Of a stretch of DNA of 64,000 bases, positions 50,865 through 61,625 are shown piece by piece (the stretch's first letter is position 1; every line of letters begins with the position of its first letter). A model generated the notes under the pieces. That model saw only the letters and a list, made by a program, of their open reading frames with translations, did no database searches and was not told where the DNA came from. Both the position numbers and the translations under genes were made by a program. The DNA is taken from NCBI GenBank assembly GCA_942159475.1, contig OW804094.1, positions 8,811,555 through 8,875,554 of the forward strand, read 5' to 3'. This stretch comes from Sthenelais limicola (lineage: Eukaryota > Annelida > Polychaeta > Phyllodocida > Sigalionidae).

Positions 50865-51182
50865 ATGTGTATCAGCAGGGAGGTATATACAGAGGGAGTG
50901 GAAGCCACGGGCTGATCGTACAGGACTGTGATTGTCAGGGTTGTGTTATCGCTATTGTATGCCAGGTGGCGCTGAGGTGCTGTTGAATTTAGACAAAGTA
51001 ACCTGCTACCACTTTTAGCTATATCGTGTAATCATAACTCATAAAAATGACAAAAACACACATATTTTCAGATTGCGTTGATACCATTGATGTATTGTTA
51101 AGGTTGCCTCAAGCGTTGCAACGGCGTCGCAAATAGTAGTCTTTGGGGCTCAAAATCCAGGATTCGTCAAGGTGATGAGTAT

Positions 51183-51422
51183 GTCATAAAGGAACTAAAA
51201 ATAGATGGTCCTGGATAAGACCATAAAGTGCCTTTCTGTCTCTTTTCTCTCTCTCTCTCTCCCTTCTTCTCTATCTGTATTTGTTTCCTGGGTATGATCA
51301 TAAACTGCCCCCCTCTCAGCTCTCCCACCCTTGATATAACCTTCTTCAATGTGTTGACAAGGGCGTACAGCAACCAATCTCACTCACTCACTCACTCACT
51401 CACTCACTCACTCACTCACTAA
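51183..51422 (+). repeat. Repeat H, copy 2, with (CTCA)n
   Basis: Inverted relative to 38716-39020: CTCTTTTCTCTCTCTC, CCCTCTCAGCTCTCCCACCC, TTGATATAACC and AACCAATCT, ending in about ten CTCA units (51379-51420). No foldback is present, so this is the empty-site version. Confidence 0.8.
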
Positions 51423-51476
51423 CAATAAAATTACATTCTGGAATTTTGATATAACTGAAATTAAAAATAACACATT

Positions 51477-51893
51477 TGTGTTGCGTTACAGGGAAATGAG
51501 CCACAAATCGCAAAAAATGGCTTTTGAGATATCGCCATATTCTCAAAGAGATGAAGCTGATTCCAATGATAGTAAACACTAGCTAGGAAACCCAATAAGT
51601 ATATCTATATTTTAAATTTGATATTTCTTTTTTTGAAAAAAAAAAAAAAAGGTTTGCGATGCTTCTGGATGGGTAATTACCAGTAAAGTAACTAAATATA
51701 CTCCATACAAAGGCCTTCAAAACGCAATCATATATCTAATACAATGTCCCGAAATATGTTACATGGATTCATACGACAATAAGTGCTGAACCCTCTAAAA
51801 ACCAGAGCATTTCAATAAGAGATCTTGTGGAAAACACCAATTTAAAAATATAAATGTTGTGACTTGTGACTTATTTTACTGGAACACATCACA
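51477..51893 (-). mobile_element. Family A MITE, full length, TT flanks
   Basis: TGTGTTGCGTTACAGGGAAA to CTGGAACACATCACA; TT on both sides. The left core is changed to TGAGCCA. Interior nearly identical to 48503-48893. Confidence 0.9.
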
Positions 51894-52382
51894 TTTATTG
51901 GAGCTGAAAGGCACGTGTTGGAACCACAAGCAAACATTGATCAAAAGACTGTTTTGGGATGGAAATAAAAAGGGAAACTCAAGAGGGGAAAGGTAAGGGA
52001 ACACCTGCAGGTGGGACCTGGAAAAAAGATGAAAGGGGAAAATGGATGTCACCAGCTGGAAAATCTATCCCAGGAGAGATACCAGGTGGAAGGGATTCCG
52101 ATCCTGAATCCCAAATTTAACCAGCACTTTTTGCAAATTTTTTTTTGCACAAATTTTATTCAGGAAATAGAGCATGGCATGTGCCAGTGCTGAATTTTGT
52201 GTTACGGCTAGGGATAACCCTGTATTCCACCACACCCTGAAATTCACAAAATACATTTGAACAATAATCACGGTGTTACTTATAATGTTTGACAATACAT
52301 CTATACTTTGCATTTTAGTGTTAAAATAATGGTATAATGAGATGAGATGGGATGATATTTGAGAATATAGTAAAGTGAGATA
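51894..52382 (-). repeat. Spacer with reverse poly-A retroposon end
   Basis: 52137-52160: T run, then GCACAAATTTTATTCAGG, that is GAATAAAATTTGTGC plus A run on the minus strand. The plus-strand frame 52011-52193 crosses it and is not convincing. Confidence 0.4.
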
Positions 52383-52760
52383 TGTGATGTGTTTCAGGAA
52401 AATGAATAACAAGTCGCAAAATATGGATTTTGAGATATCACGATATTTGAAATAAGGATATCAAGCCGATTCTAATGATAGTAAACACTGGGACACCTAA
52501 TATGTATTTCTATATTTTATGTTTGGTATTTCTATGTTTGAAAAAAAAGTTTGCAATGTTTCCGGATGGGTAATTACCAGTAAAGTATCTCAGTATCTCA
52601 GTATCTCAGTATGTCCTGAGATTTGGTACGTAGATTGATATGACTACACCTGCTAAACTCCATCAGAATTAGAACATTTCAACCAAGAGTTCTTGTAAAA
52701 AAACACTTTGAAAAATATCAATTTTGCGGCTTGTGACTCATTTTCCTGAAACACATCATA
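52383..52760 (-). mobile_element. Family A MITE with small internal triplication
   Basis: TGTGATGTGTTTCAGGAAAA to CTGAAACACATCATA. AGTATCTC repeats three times at 52585-52613 in place of about 50 bp of family sequence. Confidence 0.9.
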
Positions 52761-54375
52761 TTATTAAGCCTAGCCTCGGCGATTACACGTCAACCACCCA
52801 TGCCTGTCGTCAAGGCATTCTTTATTGATTCATATCTCATATAAATCATATTCATTAAAGGCGATTGATTGCAGGTATTGATATAATATGTTTCCCTGTT
52901 GGCTGGAATCATACTCTAAAAACTGTGTAAGGTCAGCGTATTCAGTTGATACAGATAATTAGACACTGAAGTCTTCCTAACGTATCAACAGAGGACGCAA
53001 TAGCGTCCTCATGAGACGTTTAACACATTTTGAGACGTTCTGCACAAAAAGCTAAGCTGTAAATATATTTTAAGACACTAAACATCACACCTGTGGATGC
53101 TGAACTTTACACCTGTAGTCGCTAAACATTACAACTTTAGACACTACATATTTGTCTTAACTAGACTTACCTTATAGTTATGGTGCATTATGAACCTACT
53201 AACCTCTATTTGGGGTTTCCCATTATGTTTTAAATGATGCCACACTGCTACAGCTATGGGTGACACTGACACAGGTCTGACACTACTCACATACATGTGA
53301 CTTTTAGCGTTTTTTGGAAGACGGTAAAAGACTTGAGATGCTAAACGTCACACCAAATGAACATATCAAAAGTGGGGACAAGAAAATATGTAAATATTAT
53401 GTGGATTATGGACTATTAGTTCCATTGATGTGTTAACCAACAGTATCAAATGTCAGTAAATATAATCTGGCTAGCGTTGGTAATCAAATTATTAAAACTC
53501 TAAATGTATTGAAAATGTAAACAATATAAAGTGTTCTCTATGATTAATGCAACCTTTTGTATAATTTCATGAGTCTGTGAGAATATCAATGTAAACATCG
53601 AAACCAGCACAATCAAATTTCTTTTTAAAAACAAGAAATAGTTAACAGTGATCAGTTTACATTCATATATTTATTTCCAGTTCATGTAGAAGATTGCGTT
53701 TCCAAGGGAAACGAAGATTGATGTCAGTTAATATAAAATTCGAGAGGGAGGTATAGTAAGAGGGAGTGGAAGGGGAGACAGAACACATGAAATCCTTATC
53801 CCATATATGACTGGTCAGTCCATGTAATTCTGTTGGTCCCTTTAACACTTTGCATATGAGGCATCTTATTTTTCAGCTTGCCACTTTAATTCACACATGG
53901 TCTACCCTTTAATTCACACCTAAACGCCATCCCCTCCCCCTCCCAGCCATTACCAGCATGATTCTAATCCCATCTACTGATATCAGAATCAACAGATTCT
54001 TCACACTGATATCCAGGATGGGAGGAGCCAAGATGCTATCAATGATTGACAGATCTCACCCCAATTCAATTAGATTGATGATAACATCAATCTAAAAACA
54101 AAAAAACGTCTTGTTCTGCATATGATGGTAAGATGTTTGACTTTACAGTGTATCTCTGCCAATAATTCTTTACAGTGTATCTGTGCCAATAATTCCTGAC
54201 TCTCATTCTTGCAGGAAACGATGCAGTAAATACGGACCATGCGGTGGGAGAAGGAAAAAGGCAGAATAATATTGAGGACAAATTGTGATGCCATGTAATA
54301 CAAGTCATTATAATCATGTCTCCTGGTTTTATTGATAAGCCCTTCTATACTATTGGTGGAAATGCATCCGTAATC
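52761..54375. other. Unassigned 1.6-kb stretch
   Basis: Contains a perfect 8-bp hairpin GAGGACGC-AATA-GCGTCCTC (52992-53011), then imperfect 22-bp repeats (CTAAACATCACACCTGTGG-type, about 53075-53155) and the poly-A tail repeat at 53567-53635. Short frames on the minus strand (53663-53848, 54070-54387) show no domain. Confidence 0.4.
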
Positions 54376-54600
54376 GGGCGAAATCACCAGATAATGGACA
54401 ATTTGTCTTCACTAATCGTCTCAAATAACCCAAATTTATGACAAAAATGAGGTTTGAAATAAGGTTCAACATAACTAGACAGATTAATTGAGTGAATGCA
54501 ATACAGAATACACTCAGATATACCTAATATTTAACAATTTTCACTCTAATTTAGCAGAATTTGATTGATAGGTAGAACTGAAATTGTGCAATTTCTCAGG
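54376..54600 (-). mobile_element. Family B MITE, degraded ends
   Basis: GGGCGAAATCACCAG to GTGCAATTTCTCAGG. Subtype with AACATAACTAGACAGATT. Confidence 0.75.
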
Positions 54601-54655
54601 TAACAAGCATGCGTAGTATAGTTACAGTAATCAGTTGTTATACCATTACACATAT

Positions 54656-54866
54656 GGGGCAGATTTTCAGAAAATGTACAATTCAACTTCGCCAATCTTC
54701 TCTAATAACCCATATTTCCGACGAAAATACAGTTTAAATTACAGTTCAACCTAACCAAACAGATTGCTAGAATCAATACAATGTCGAATATAAATTGCAG
54801 CCTCATTTAGCAGAATTTGCTGAAAATGTACAGCTGCCAATTGTACATTTTCTGAAAATCTGACCC
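54656..54866 (-). mobile_element. Family B MITE
   Basis: GGGGCAGATTTTCAG to CTGAAAATCTGACCC, about 25 bp shorter than usual in the middle. Confidence 0.88.
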
Positions 54867-55060
54867 AAATACGATGTACTCGTCAAACCATTGTGTTTGT
54901 ACACATCAATGGAATGCAACATTATTACTGATGCTTAGGCAATATTTGCTTTCAAAGTATATTCTATGTTTTCATTTGATTTCCATATATGACAATTCCA
55001 TGCCAAATATGAAACTTATAGTTATTTTTATGTTTATTAGAATATCCAAGTGCACGAACA

Positions 55061-55512
55061 CCGCCAGTTTTATGTGCGATGTGCGTATAGAGTTATTTGT
55101 TTATAGAGTTTATAGGTTTGTGTATATCTAAATCGTTGTCCCGACTAAGGTAACACCACTACACCAAATGGTACTTCAGACCCTCAATGTACAAACCAAC
55201 CATCTCACCTGAAGAAGGGCAAACTAGCCCGAAAGCTTGTGTCAAATGAAATCAATAAGTAACAACAACTTTATTACATCCTTCACCAGAATAATCATTT
55301 ACCGAACGACAAAAATCGATATACAGCGATAACTTCCCTCTCTACTATATCTAAATCTTGCAACACATGGTGTGCTGGCTACAGCTATCTACAATCTATC
55401 ATTTCATATGAATTTAATCATCATAAATCAACCAGTTTCATTTTCGCAGCTGATGGTCTGCCAAAAACAAATAAGAATACATTTTTTGTGTGGTTTTGAA
55501 CGACAGCTGTTT
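55061..55512 (+). repeat. Repeat J, copy 1, with retroposon insert
   Basis: Shares CCAGTTTTATGT, GATGTGCGTATAGAGTTATT, CATGGTGTGCTGGCTACAG and GGTCTGCCAAAAACAAATAA with 58735-58951. The insert at 55135-55345 is absent from the second copy. Confidence 0.9.
55135..55345 (+). mobile_element. 211-bp retroposon-like insert, 12-bp TSD
   Basis: Bracketed by TATATCTAAATC at 55123-55134 and 55346-55357. The paralogous site at about 58791-58803 has one copy of the TATCTAAATC core and no insert. Carries CCTGAAGAAGGGCAAACTAG, GCCCGAAAGCTTGTG and AACAACAACTTTATTA. Confidence 0.85.
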
Positions 55513-56340
55513 TCTTCCTCCATAACATTTGAAATATGACTCTTCAAGTTACAACAAAATGATATGCTTCCATTTCACCCGGTCTTTAAAGGTATATGGG
55601 TGCGTTCGAAAAACGGCCCCATGCGGCTCCTAGTTGAACTATAATTGCGTGGTCATTCCAAGATAAATCTAATAGCAGTGGTCCCCCTAGTGTCTATTGT
55701 CTGAATCAAAATACATTTACATCTTTTTCGCATCTATGTCCTCTTATTGCCATGACAAATAATCATTTTTCACTATGGGAAGTATAATGACAATCATATT
55801 GATGCAAAAAAACCTTCGGCAGATAATGACACTCCTTGTAAATGTGTTAAAAGTCTGTGCAATGACGAATATTAATGTGAAATGAATGGCATCAGCCAGA
55901 CCAGCCATGAAAAGTGGACTACATGGTCAACTTTAGAGATCTCTAACTTTTTTTTTGATCGGGATAACATCTGATTTTCTTTGGTTAATCTGTGGGATAT
56001 GACCTCAAATAAAAGTGTAGCAAATCTAAAGTAATTTGAAAAAAATGACCCAGTTATCTTTCTGTGTTTTCATTGGTTACTGTGAAAGTAGTCCGGCATC
56101 TTATTTTTTTTTTTTTTACAACCAACTTTATTTTTGAAACCTGCCTGCCGTCATTAAGGTTATTTCAGAGCAAACCTCATGCTTTAAACAAAGTAGAACC
56201 ATACTTGACCTGTTCAACTCATCTAAAGTTACTCAAATATACTTTAATGTTGAAAATGATCAACTCCTCGGAGGTCAAATAAATCTTGAACTAACCTCAG
56301 TTCTGTCTGTCTGATCATAAGGTAGCGGCCGGGAGATCTG
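55513..56340. other. Unassigned spacer
   Basis: TGGTCCCCCTAGTGTCTA near 55679 is a weak CTCF-like match. A T run near 56105 precedes ACAACCAACTTTATTTTTG, perhaps a reverse retroposon tail. No gene. Confidence 0.35.
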
Positions 56341-56349
56341 GATATAATC

Positions 56350-56460
56350 TAAAGGTCTGTTTACCTATTCTATCTGTATCTTATGTATTATTATCTTATG
56401 TGAACCCTTTGTACTCATCGAGTTGGAAGAATGAAGTAGTTTCTTATCTTATCTTATCAG
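56350..56460 (+). repeat. TTATC-tailed retroposon 3' end
   Basis: TCATCGAGTTGGAAGAATGA and AGTAGTTTC followed by TTATC units. A similar TTATC run follows at 56700-56723. Confidence 0.5.
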
Positions 56461-56744
56461 CCCCAAAAAGTCAATAGTAGAAACTACCAGGCTACCTATC
56501 CCGCCAAAGAGAGTAATGGGATTGTGTACACTGTATGAGTGATGATACATTGTTTATTCTATTTCATAACTTGTAATAAGTGGCATAGTTGTAGAAGGTC
56601 TGTTTGGAAGAACTGACTCAGACAGAGAACAAGCACCTATTTCCATGTAGAAACCTGTTATCGTTATTTGCATACCAAATGGAAATACAGTTTTATATAT
56701 TATCTTATCTTATCTTATCTTATCATTTTTCACCTGGTTTCCAG

Positions 56745-56870
56745 CAGAGGTATCCAGAGGGGCAGAGCCCCAAGGGATTCCTTGCCTCCAACTTGGTTAA
56801 GAATGATCAGAGAGAAAGAACCGAGGTTATTCCTATTTATATATTAACCAGACAGAGGGATGTTTGCTGA
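56745..56870 (+). CDS. Candidate terminal coding exon
   Basis: CACCTGGTTTCCAG provides an acceptor ending at 56744, with TTATC/T-rich sequence upstream. The next 41 codons are open to TGA at 56868-56870: QRYPEGQSPKGFLASNLV, KNDQRERTEVIPIYI, LTRQRDVC. Charged, varied composition unlike the S/F/L-rich noise frames. Protein not recognised; no upstream exon found. Confidence 0.3.
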   Translation, partial: QRYPEGQSPKGFLASNLVKNDQRERTEVIPIYILTRQRDVC

Positions 56871-56898
56871 AGATGAAAGCTCTAACAGAGGATTTGCC

Positions 56899-57068
56899 GG
56901 ACAGGAGCAGAAAGTAATGGATCCTGCCACGCTATCCACTAATATCCTGATCCTTATCTAACATCAATGACATGACCACCTTCACCACTATCATCAAGCT
57001 TTGCTCCTTCTACTACTCTTGCTCAACATCTGAGCAATGAGCAGCTCTCATTCCCTAATCAATCGCAC
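56899..57068 (+). repeat. 170-bp repeat I, copy 2
   Basis: Near-identical to 25581-25750, ending TCAATCGCAC at the start of a family C element. Confidence 0.9.
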
Positions 57069-57421
57069 CAATAGAGGAGTTGCCTGTCTCACTGCACATG
57101 TCTATTACAATGGATGCTGGGATGGATTCAGTTCAAATCTGACATATAAATATTAAGCAACATTTTCATCGAAAAAACGAAACCATATTTTCACCAACAT
57201 CATTGCTTTTGTAAATGATTACTAACGACCAAATGCATGATGGGCAATATGGAGGCTTGTGTTATGGAATCATCTGTACCACATGGATTTTGATATTAGA
57301 GCACTGATAAATATCCCATGCTGAACATGACATGTTTTCTATTGATTTTATACTGTACCATTAGTCCCATAATTCCATACAAATCAAGATTTAAAATTGC
57401 AGCTATGCAAATCCCCTATTA
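57069..57421 (+). mobile_element. Family C element, full length
   Basis: CAATAGAGGAGTTGCCTG, GATGCTGGGATGGATTCAG, GTTATGGAATC and GCTATGCAAATCCCCTATT. About 353 bp, in plus orientation, whereas the element at the equivalent site of repeat I copy 1 begins with the opposite end. Confidence 0.88.
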
Positions 57422-57512
57422 TTGCTGTGTTCTGATTAAATCTACTGGACATAAGGCGATTGCTCATTATACTACAACTGAATGGGTTTTTCACTTTGAG
57501 CGGGATGAATAT

Positions 57513-58240
57513 GCTCATTTAATAGTGTGTACATCCATTTAATAGGGAATTTGCATGTCTCACTGCGCATGTCTGTCACAGTGCATCCTGGGATGGATTC
57601 AGTTCAAATCTGACATAAAAATATTTAGCAACATTTTTATCTAAATTGCAAGAATGTTTTCACCAATATTATAGCTTGTATAAATGATCTATGAAAACCA
57701 AATGCATGATGGGAAAGATGAAGTCTTGTGTTATGGAAACGCGTAAAACACATGGATATTGACATTAGAGTATTGATAAATATTCCACGCTAAACATGGT
57801 ATGTTTTCTATAGATTTTACATTGTACCATTAGTCCCATAATTCTATGCAAATCAATATTCAAAATGGCGGCTATGCAAGTCCCCTATTGGTCTGAGGTC
57901 ATGAATGACGTTGATATCGACCAATCACAGACTAGCATTTTTATAGCTGTGACTCAGTATTCCGCACATTCAGAACAAATATAACTGCTTCTGCCACCCA
58001 AATACAAACGTAAGAATGACAATTTTATATTATTTCCAAGTCATAGTAAAAAGAAAGGCCTGTACTTGAGGTTAGCAACTACTTGTGTAATTCAATGGCT
58101 CTTGTTTAAACTTTATTTTGCATCCAACGCGCGACCTGCAGCGGCCTGTTGGATACAAAATAAAGTTTAAACTCTAGTCATTGAATTACACTTGTAGTTT
58201 TAACCTCTCAAGTCAGTTCTATCTAAGTACCTACCTACAG
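57513..58240 (+). repeat. Repeat D, copy 2 (family C inserted), with hairpin arms
   Basis: GATGAATATGCTCATTTAAT at 57505-57525, interrupted by the family C copy 57541-57890, then GACCAATCACAGAC to TCAGTTCTATCTAAGTA. Hairpin arms 58090-58125 and 58151-58186 pair like those of copy 1 but differ from it at two paired positions. Confidence 0.85.
57541..57890 (+). mobile_element. Family C element, reference copy
   Basis: Reference for family C: AATAGGGAATTTGCATG, CTCACTGCGCATGTCTGTCA, CATCCTGGGATGGATTCAG, GCATGATGGGAAAGATG and AAAATGGCGGCTATGCAAGT, ending CCCCTATTG. 350 bp, no coding capacity. Confidence 0.92.
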
Positions 58241-58505
58241 GAAAGTAAGAATATAGATTGGCACCGGCCACCGGATTCACAATGGGTAATTCTAGACCAC
58301 GCTCCTCTAGCTGTAGTGTATATATGCGCCCAGAATTCCAAGACAAACTATGTATAAAACTTGACAAGCATGAAATTGGAGATATGTGTAGAATTTGGTT
58401 ACCATAGTGAAATCAATACAAATCCTATATACTTGATGACTGGCATTGTGACTATACTGCAGGCGAGCATACACACCCAAGTTTCTCATTCATAGGGCAA
58501 ACTGT
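58241..58505. other. Unassigned spacer
   Basis: Nothing recognised. Confidence 0.4.
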
Positions 58506-58733
58506 GGGTCAGATTTTCAAAAAGGGCACCATCTATAGTACTACACATCTCTCAAATTCAGTTAGATTAGAGTGAAAAATGATAAATACTCGGTATATCT
58601 GAGTATATTCTGTATTGTATTCACCCAATAAATCTGTCTGGTTATGTTGAATGGAATTTTGAACCTGATTTTTGCCTTAAATGTGGGTTATTTGAGAGGA
58701 TTGGTGAAGGTCAATTGTACATTTTCTGAGAAC
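58506..58733 (+). mobile_element. Family B MITE
   Basis: GGGTCAGATTTTCAAAAAGG to ACATTTTCTGAGAACC. Subtype with CAATAAATCTGTCTGG. The right tip is lost where repeat J copy 2 begins. Confidence 0.85.
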
Positions 58734-58734
58734 C

Positions 58735-58951
58735 AGTTTTATGTATGATGTGCGTATAGAGTTATTTGTTTGTAGAGTTTATAGGTTTGTGCATATCTAA
58801 ATCTTGCACCACATGGTGTGCTGGCTACAGCTATCTACAATCTATCATTTGATATGAATTTAATGATCATCAATCAACAAGTTTCATTTTCACAGCCGAT
58901 GGTCTGCCAAAAACAAATAAAAATACATTTTTTGTGTGGTTTTGAAGGACA
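58735..58951 (+). repeat. Repeat J, copy 2 (empty site)
   Basis: Continuous across the point where copy 1 carries the 211-bp insert: GCATATCTAAATCTTGCACC. Confidence 0.9.
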
Positions 58952-58975
58952 GATGTTTATTTCGACTTATGTTTT

Positions 58976-59025
58976 ATGACCTCATATTTTGTGACTTATG
59001 ACTCATTTTCCTGAAACGCACCACT
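58976..59025 (+). mobile_element. Family A right-end fragment
   Basis: ATATTTTGTGACTTATGACT then CATTTTCCTGAAACGCACCA. Only the last about 45 bp. Confidence 0.75.
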
Positions 59026-59095
59026 AAATAGCCATCCATGTGATCATGTGAGACTGTGTTTTATATTCACTATTAGTTCGCTCCTTCATAGTGTG

Positions 59096-59770
59096 GTTTC
59101 CTTTCACTCTTTATCCGCTCGTATTTTAGCGCAACACAAGCGCAGAGCGGTTCCACTGGTTTAGTTCTTTACTTTTCTTATTCTATTTGCTTATGAAATC
59201 AATACCAATCCATTGGTCCGCTCTCACTATGCTATTATACCGCTACTAAATGTGATCCGTTTTAGGAAAATGAGTCATAAGTCGCAAAAAATGAATTTTG
59301 AGATATCACCATATTTGAAAAGAGGAGATCAAGCTGATTCCAATGATAGTAAACACTGGGATATCTTATAAGTATTTCTATATTTTAAGTTTGGTATTTT
59401 TATTTTTGAAAAAAAAAGTGTTCAATGTTACTGGATGGGTAATTACCAGTATATTAATGAAATATACACCATACAAAACCCTTCAAAACGCAAGGATATA
59501 TTTTATACAATGTCCTAAAATTTGTTCCATGGATTCATATGACTCTAAGTGCTAAACCCTCTAAAAATCAGAACATTTCAATAAAGAGGTCTTGTAAAAA
59601 AACACTTTAAAAAATATCAATTTTGTGACTTATGACTCATTTTCTTGAAACACATCACAAATGACATGGAAAAAGCGTCATGTTGTTGCGCTCAAATCAA
59701 ACACATCAGATATTAGCGGAACCTCCTGAGCGCTACTAAAGAAGCGCGAATAGGATGTTATTTTAAAAGC
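59096..59770. mobile_element. Family E-like foldback carrying a family A copy
   Basis: Left part has GCGCAGAGCGGTTCCACTGG and TTGGTCCGCTCTCAC. Right part (59665-59760) has TTGTTGCGCTCAAATC, CAGATATTAGCGGAAC and AAGAAGCGCG, echoing the element at 9566-10000. The family A copy 59251-59659 is nested inside. Outer ends are not well defined. Confidence 0.5.
59251..59659 (-). mobile_element. Family A MITE, full length
   Basis: TGTGATCCGTTTTAGGAAAA to CTTGAAACACATCACA. Flanks AA. Confidence 0.95.
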
Positions 59771-60009
59771 ATAACCAGGAAACACAGTAACCAATTCCAT
59801 AGAGCAGTTTCGCCCTGATTCCAAGGCCTGCAATGCAGATGCCCTCAGCCTAGCACCTCTCGGGATATCCTCACAGCGGTAGTAATGTACAAGTAGTTAG
59901 TGGATGCGTTAGTGTTGTATTGGTGCGTTGTGATTGCTAAATCTCCCTATTACTGGATGTGTTAGTGTTGTGTTGGTGTGTTGTGGTTGCTAAATCTCCC
60001 TATTGTCTA
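59771..60009. other. Unassigned spacer with 60-bp tandem repeat
   Basis: About 59900-60003: GGATGCGTTAGTGTTG, TTGGTGCGTTGTG and TTGCTAAATCTCCCTATT occur twice in tandem with a period near 56 bp. No gene. Confidence 0.5.
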
Positions 60010-60110
60010 CCTTAACTGAGACTCAAACTCGGAACTGCCATTGTATGCCATTCAAACATGCTCGCCATTACATCACTAAGGTTGACTGATTGAGTGATTC
60101 TGCACCGCAG
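60010..60110 (-). repeat. Decayed tRNA-like SINE copy
   Basis: On the minus strand CCTTAGTGATGTAATGG with GAGTTTGAGTCTC and GTTAAGG is a worn tRNA-like fold. The neighbouring AGGTTGACTGATT is the same as beside the copies at 7590 and 7797. Confidence 0.5.
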
Positions 60111-60118
60111 AGCACCCT

Positions 60119-60388
60119 TTTCCACTAAATTCTGTGAGAAACGCACACAAATCGGCTCAGTGGACAAGGGTCTTGAAGAATACACACTGATGCTTCTGAT
60201 GTGGCCAGTACACGCCCAGGTCTCCTATGCATATAATGCATACATAAGGAAATGCACTTACTATGCATAAGATTGGTCCCATTCTCATTTCCTGTGGTAT
60301 TAAAATAGGAAATAGTTCCACAACTACCCTATTTCCTATGTCGGCATGACAGGTTAAACATATTAACCCTTAGTCCCTTTAACACTAC
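60119..60388 (-). repeat. Repeat F, copy 2 (inverted)
   Basis: Ends CTTAGTCCCTTTAACACTAC, with TTTCCTATGTCGGCATGAC and ATTCTCATTTCCTGTGGTAT inside; inverted relative to 28240-28465. Confidence 0.8.
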
Positions 60389-60414
60389 CATTGCTTTACA
60401 TTATCCCATATATG

Positions 60415-60540
60415 TGATGTGTTTTAGGAAAATAAGTCACAAGTCACAAAATTCATATATTTCAAAGTTTTGTATTCACATAATGTCTTAGACTTAATGT
60501 TTTCATTTGTGGTGTGCTTAACGCTGTTTGCATTTTTTAA
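60415..60540 (+). mobile_element. Family A MITE, left-end fragment
   Basis: TATGTGATGTGTTTTAGGAA with AAGTCACAAGTCACAAAATT. Lost after GCTTAACGCTGTTTGCAT. Confidence 0.8.
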
Positions 60541-61140
60541 GGGTTTTCTGGTTTTGTTACATCATGTTACGCACTAATGACGTAATAATGGGTAACGACT
60601 TTATGATCAATAATTAACATTAATTAGTGATATGTTATGTGTCATGGTAATTAATAATTAATATAAAGAACCTATTAAGTATCAGGACCCAGGAATTTAT
60701 TGCTTTGAATACGGTAGTAAGGGGAACCACAAGTAGCACTCTCAGCTCATTATATATTCCTCCAATCAACAATAGCCACATGGACCAAGCTCTCACCTGT
60801 ATGCCAAGACCACAATAAACACTATTCTAGATCTTAGGATCAAAGCCTTAGGACTTCTTCTTTATACTTCTTATTTCTATACAATATTTCTACAACTATT
60901 CAATAGACAAGATAGACAAACCTTCATATAACAGTTTTATTTCTTTCACTCCGCCGCAGACCATTCAGTTTGTTTAAGCAATTATAAACTTAAAGTCATA
61001 AAAACAATAAACAATTTTTTTTAGCCTGTCTTGCCTCTCAGGGCGGCCATTAAAGGGATGTTTAGGAAAGCTTGCATTTAGTCTTAATTTAAACCTGTAA
61101 TAATGGCCTCTGGAGCTTAGAACAAAGAGAATTGAACAAT
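60541..61140. other. Unassigned spacer
   Basis: AT-rich, with AATTAATAATTAATA-type symmetry near 60650. No gene or shared repeat. Confidence 0.4.
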
Positions 61141-61162
61141 AAGTAAAAAAAAACTTTCGTTT

Positions 61163-61345
61163 TTGACAGACGTCAGCAGAGAGTGCTTTAAAGTAACGCT
61201 GGAGAAAAAAAGATCTGAAAAATATCCGAAGAAAGTTGCTGAAACTGCAATATATAAGGAAAAATGTGGCTTATTTGAGGAGACTACAAATATAGATCTA
61301 GCAATCCAGACGTGTTTAGAGACGTGCACGAATCCACAGTATTAG
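61163..61345 (+). other. Weak exon-like frame
   Basis: TTTTTGACAG at about 61160-61169 could be an acceptor. The frame VSRECFKVTLEKKRSEK, YPKKVAETAIYKEKCG and LEETCTNPQY-like end to TAG is lysine/glutamate-rich and varied. The minus strand is open too (61117-61329). Not recognised. Confidence 0.2.
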
Positions 61346-61353
61346 GAACATAT

Positions 61354-61588
61354 GGGTCAGATTTTCAGGAAAGCTACGATTCGCCTTCACCAATCCTCTC
61401 AAATAACCCATATTTAAGACAGAAATCAGCTTCAAAATGAAGTTTAACATAACAGAACTGATACTTTAAATCAATGTGATACCAAATATACTCAGATATA
61501 CCCGGTATTCATCATTTTCCAGCCTAATTTAGCAGAATTTACTAAATGTGTACAGCTGCCAATTGTGCATTTTCTGAAAATCTGAGCC
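61354..61588 (-). mobile_element. Family B MITE, TSD ATAT
   Basis: GGGTCAGATTTTCAGG to CTGAAAATCTGAGCC; ATAT on both sides. Confidence 0.93.
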
Positions 61589-61625
61589 ATATAATATATG
61601 TACATAGGGCCGTTCATGAGTGTAG

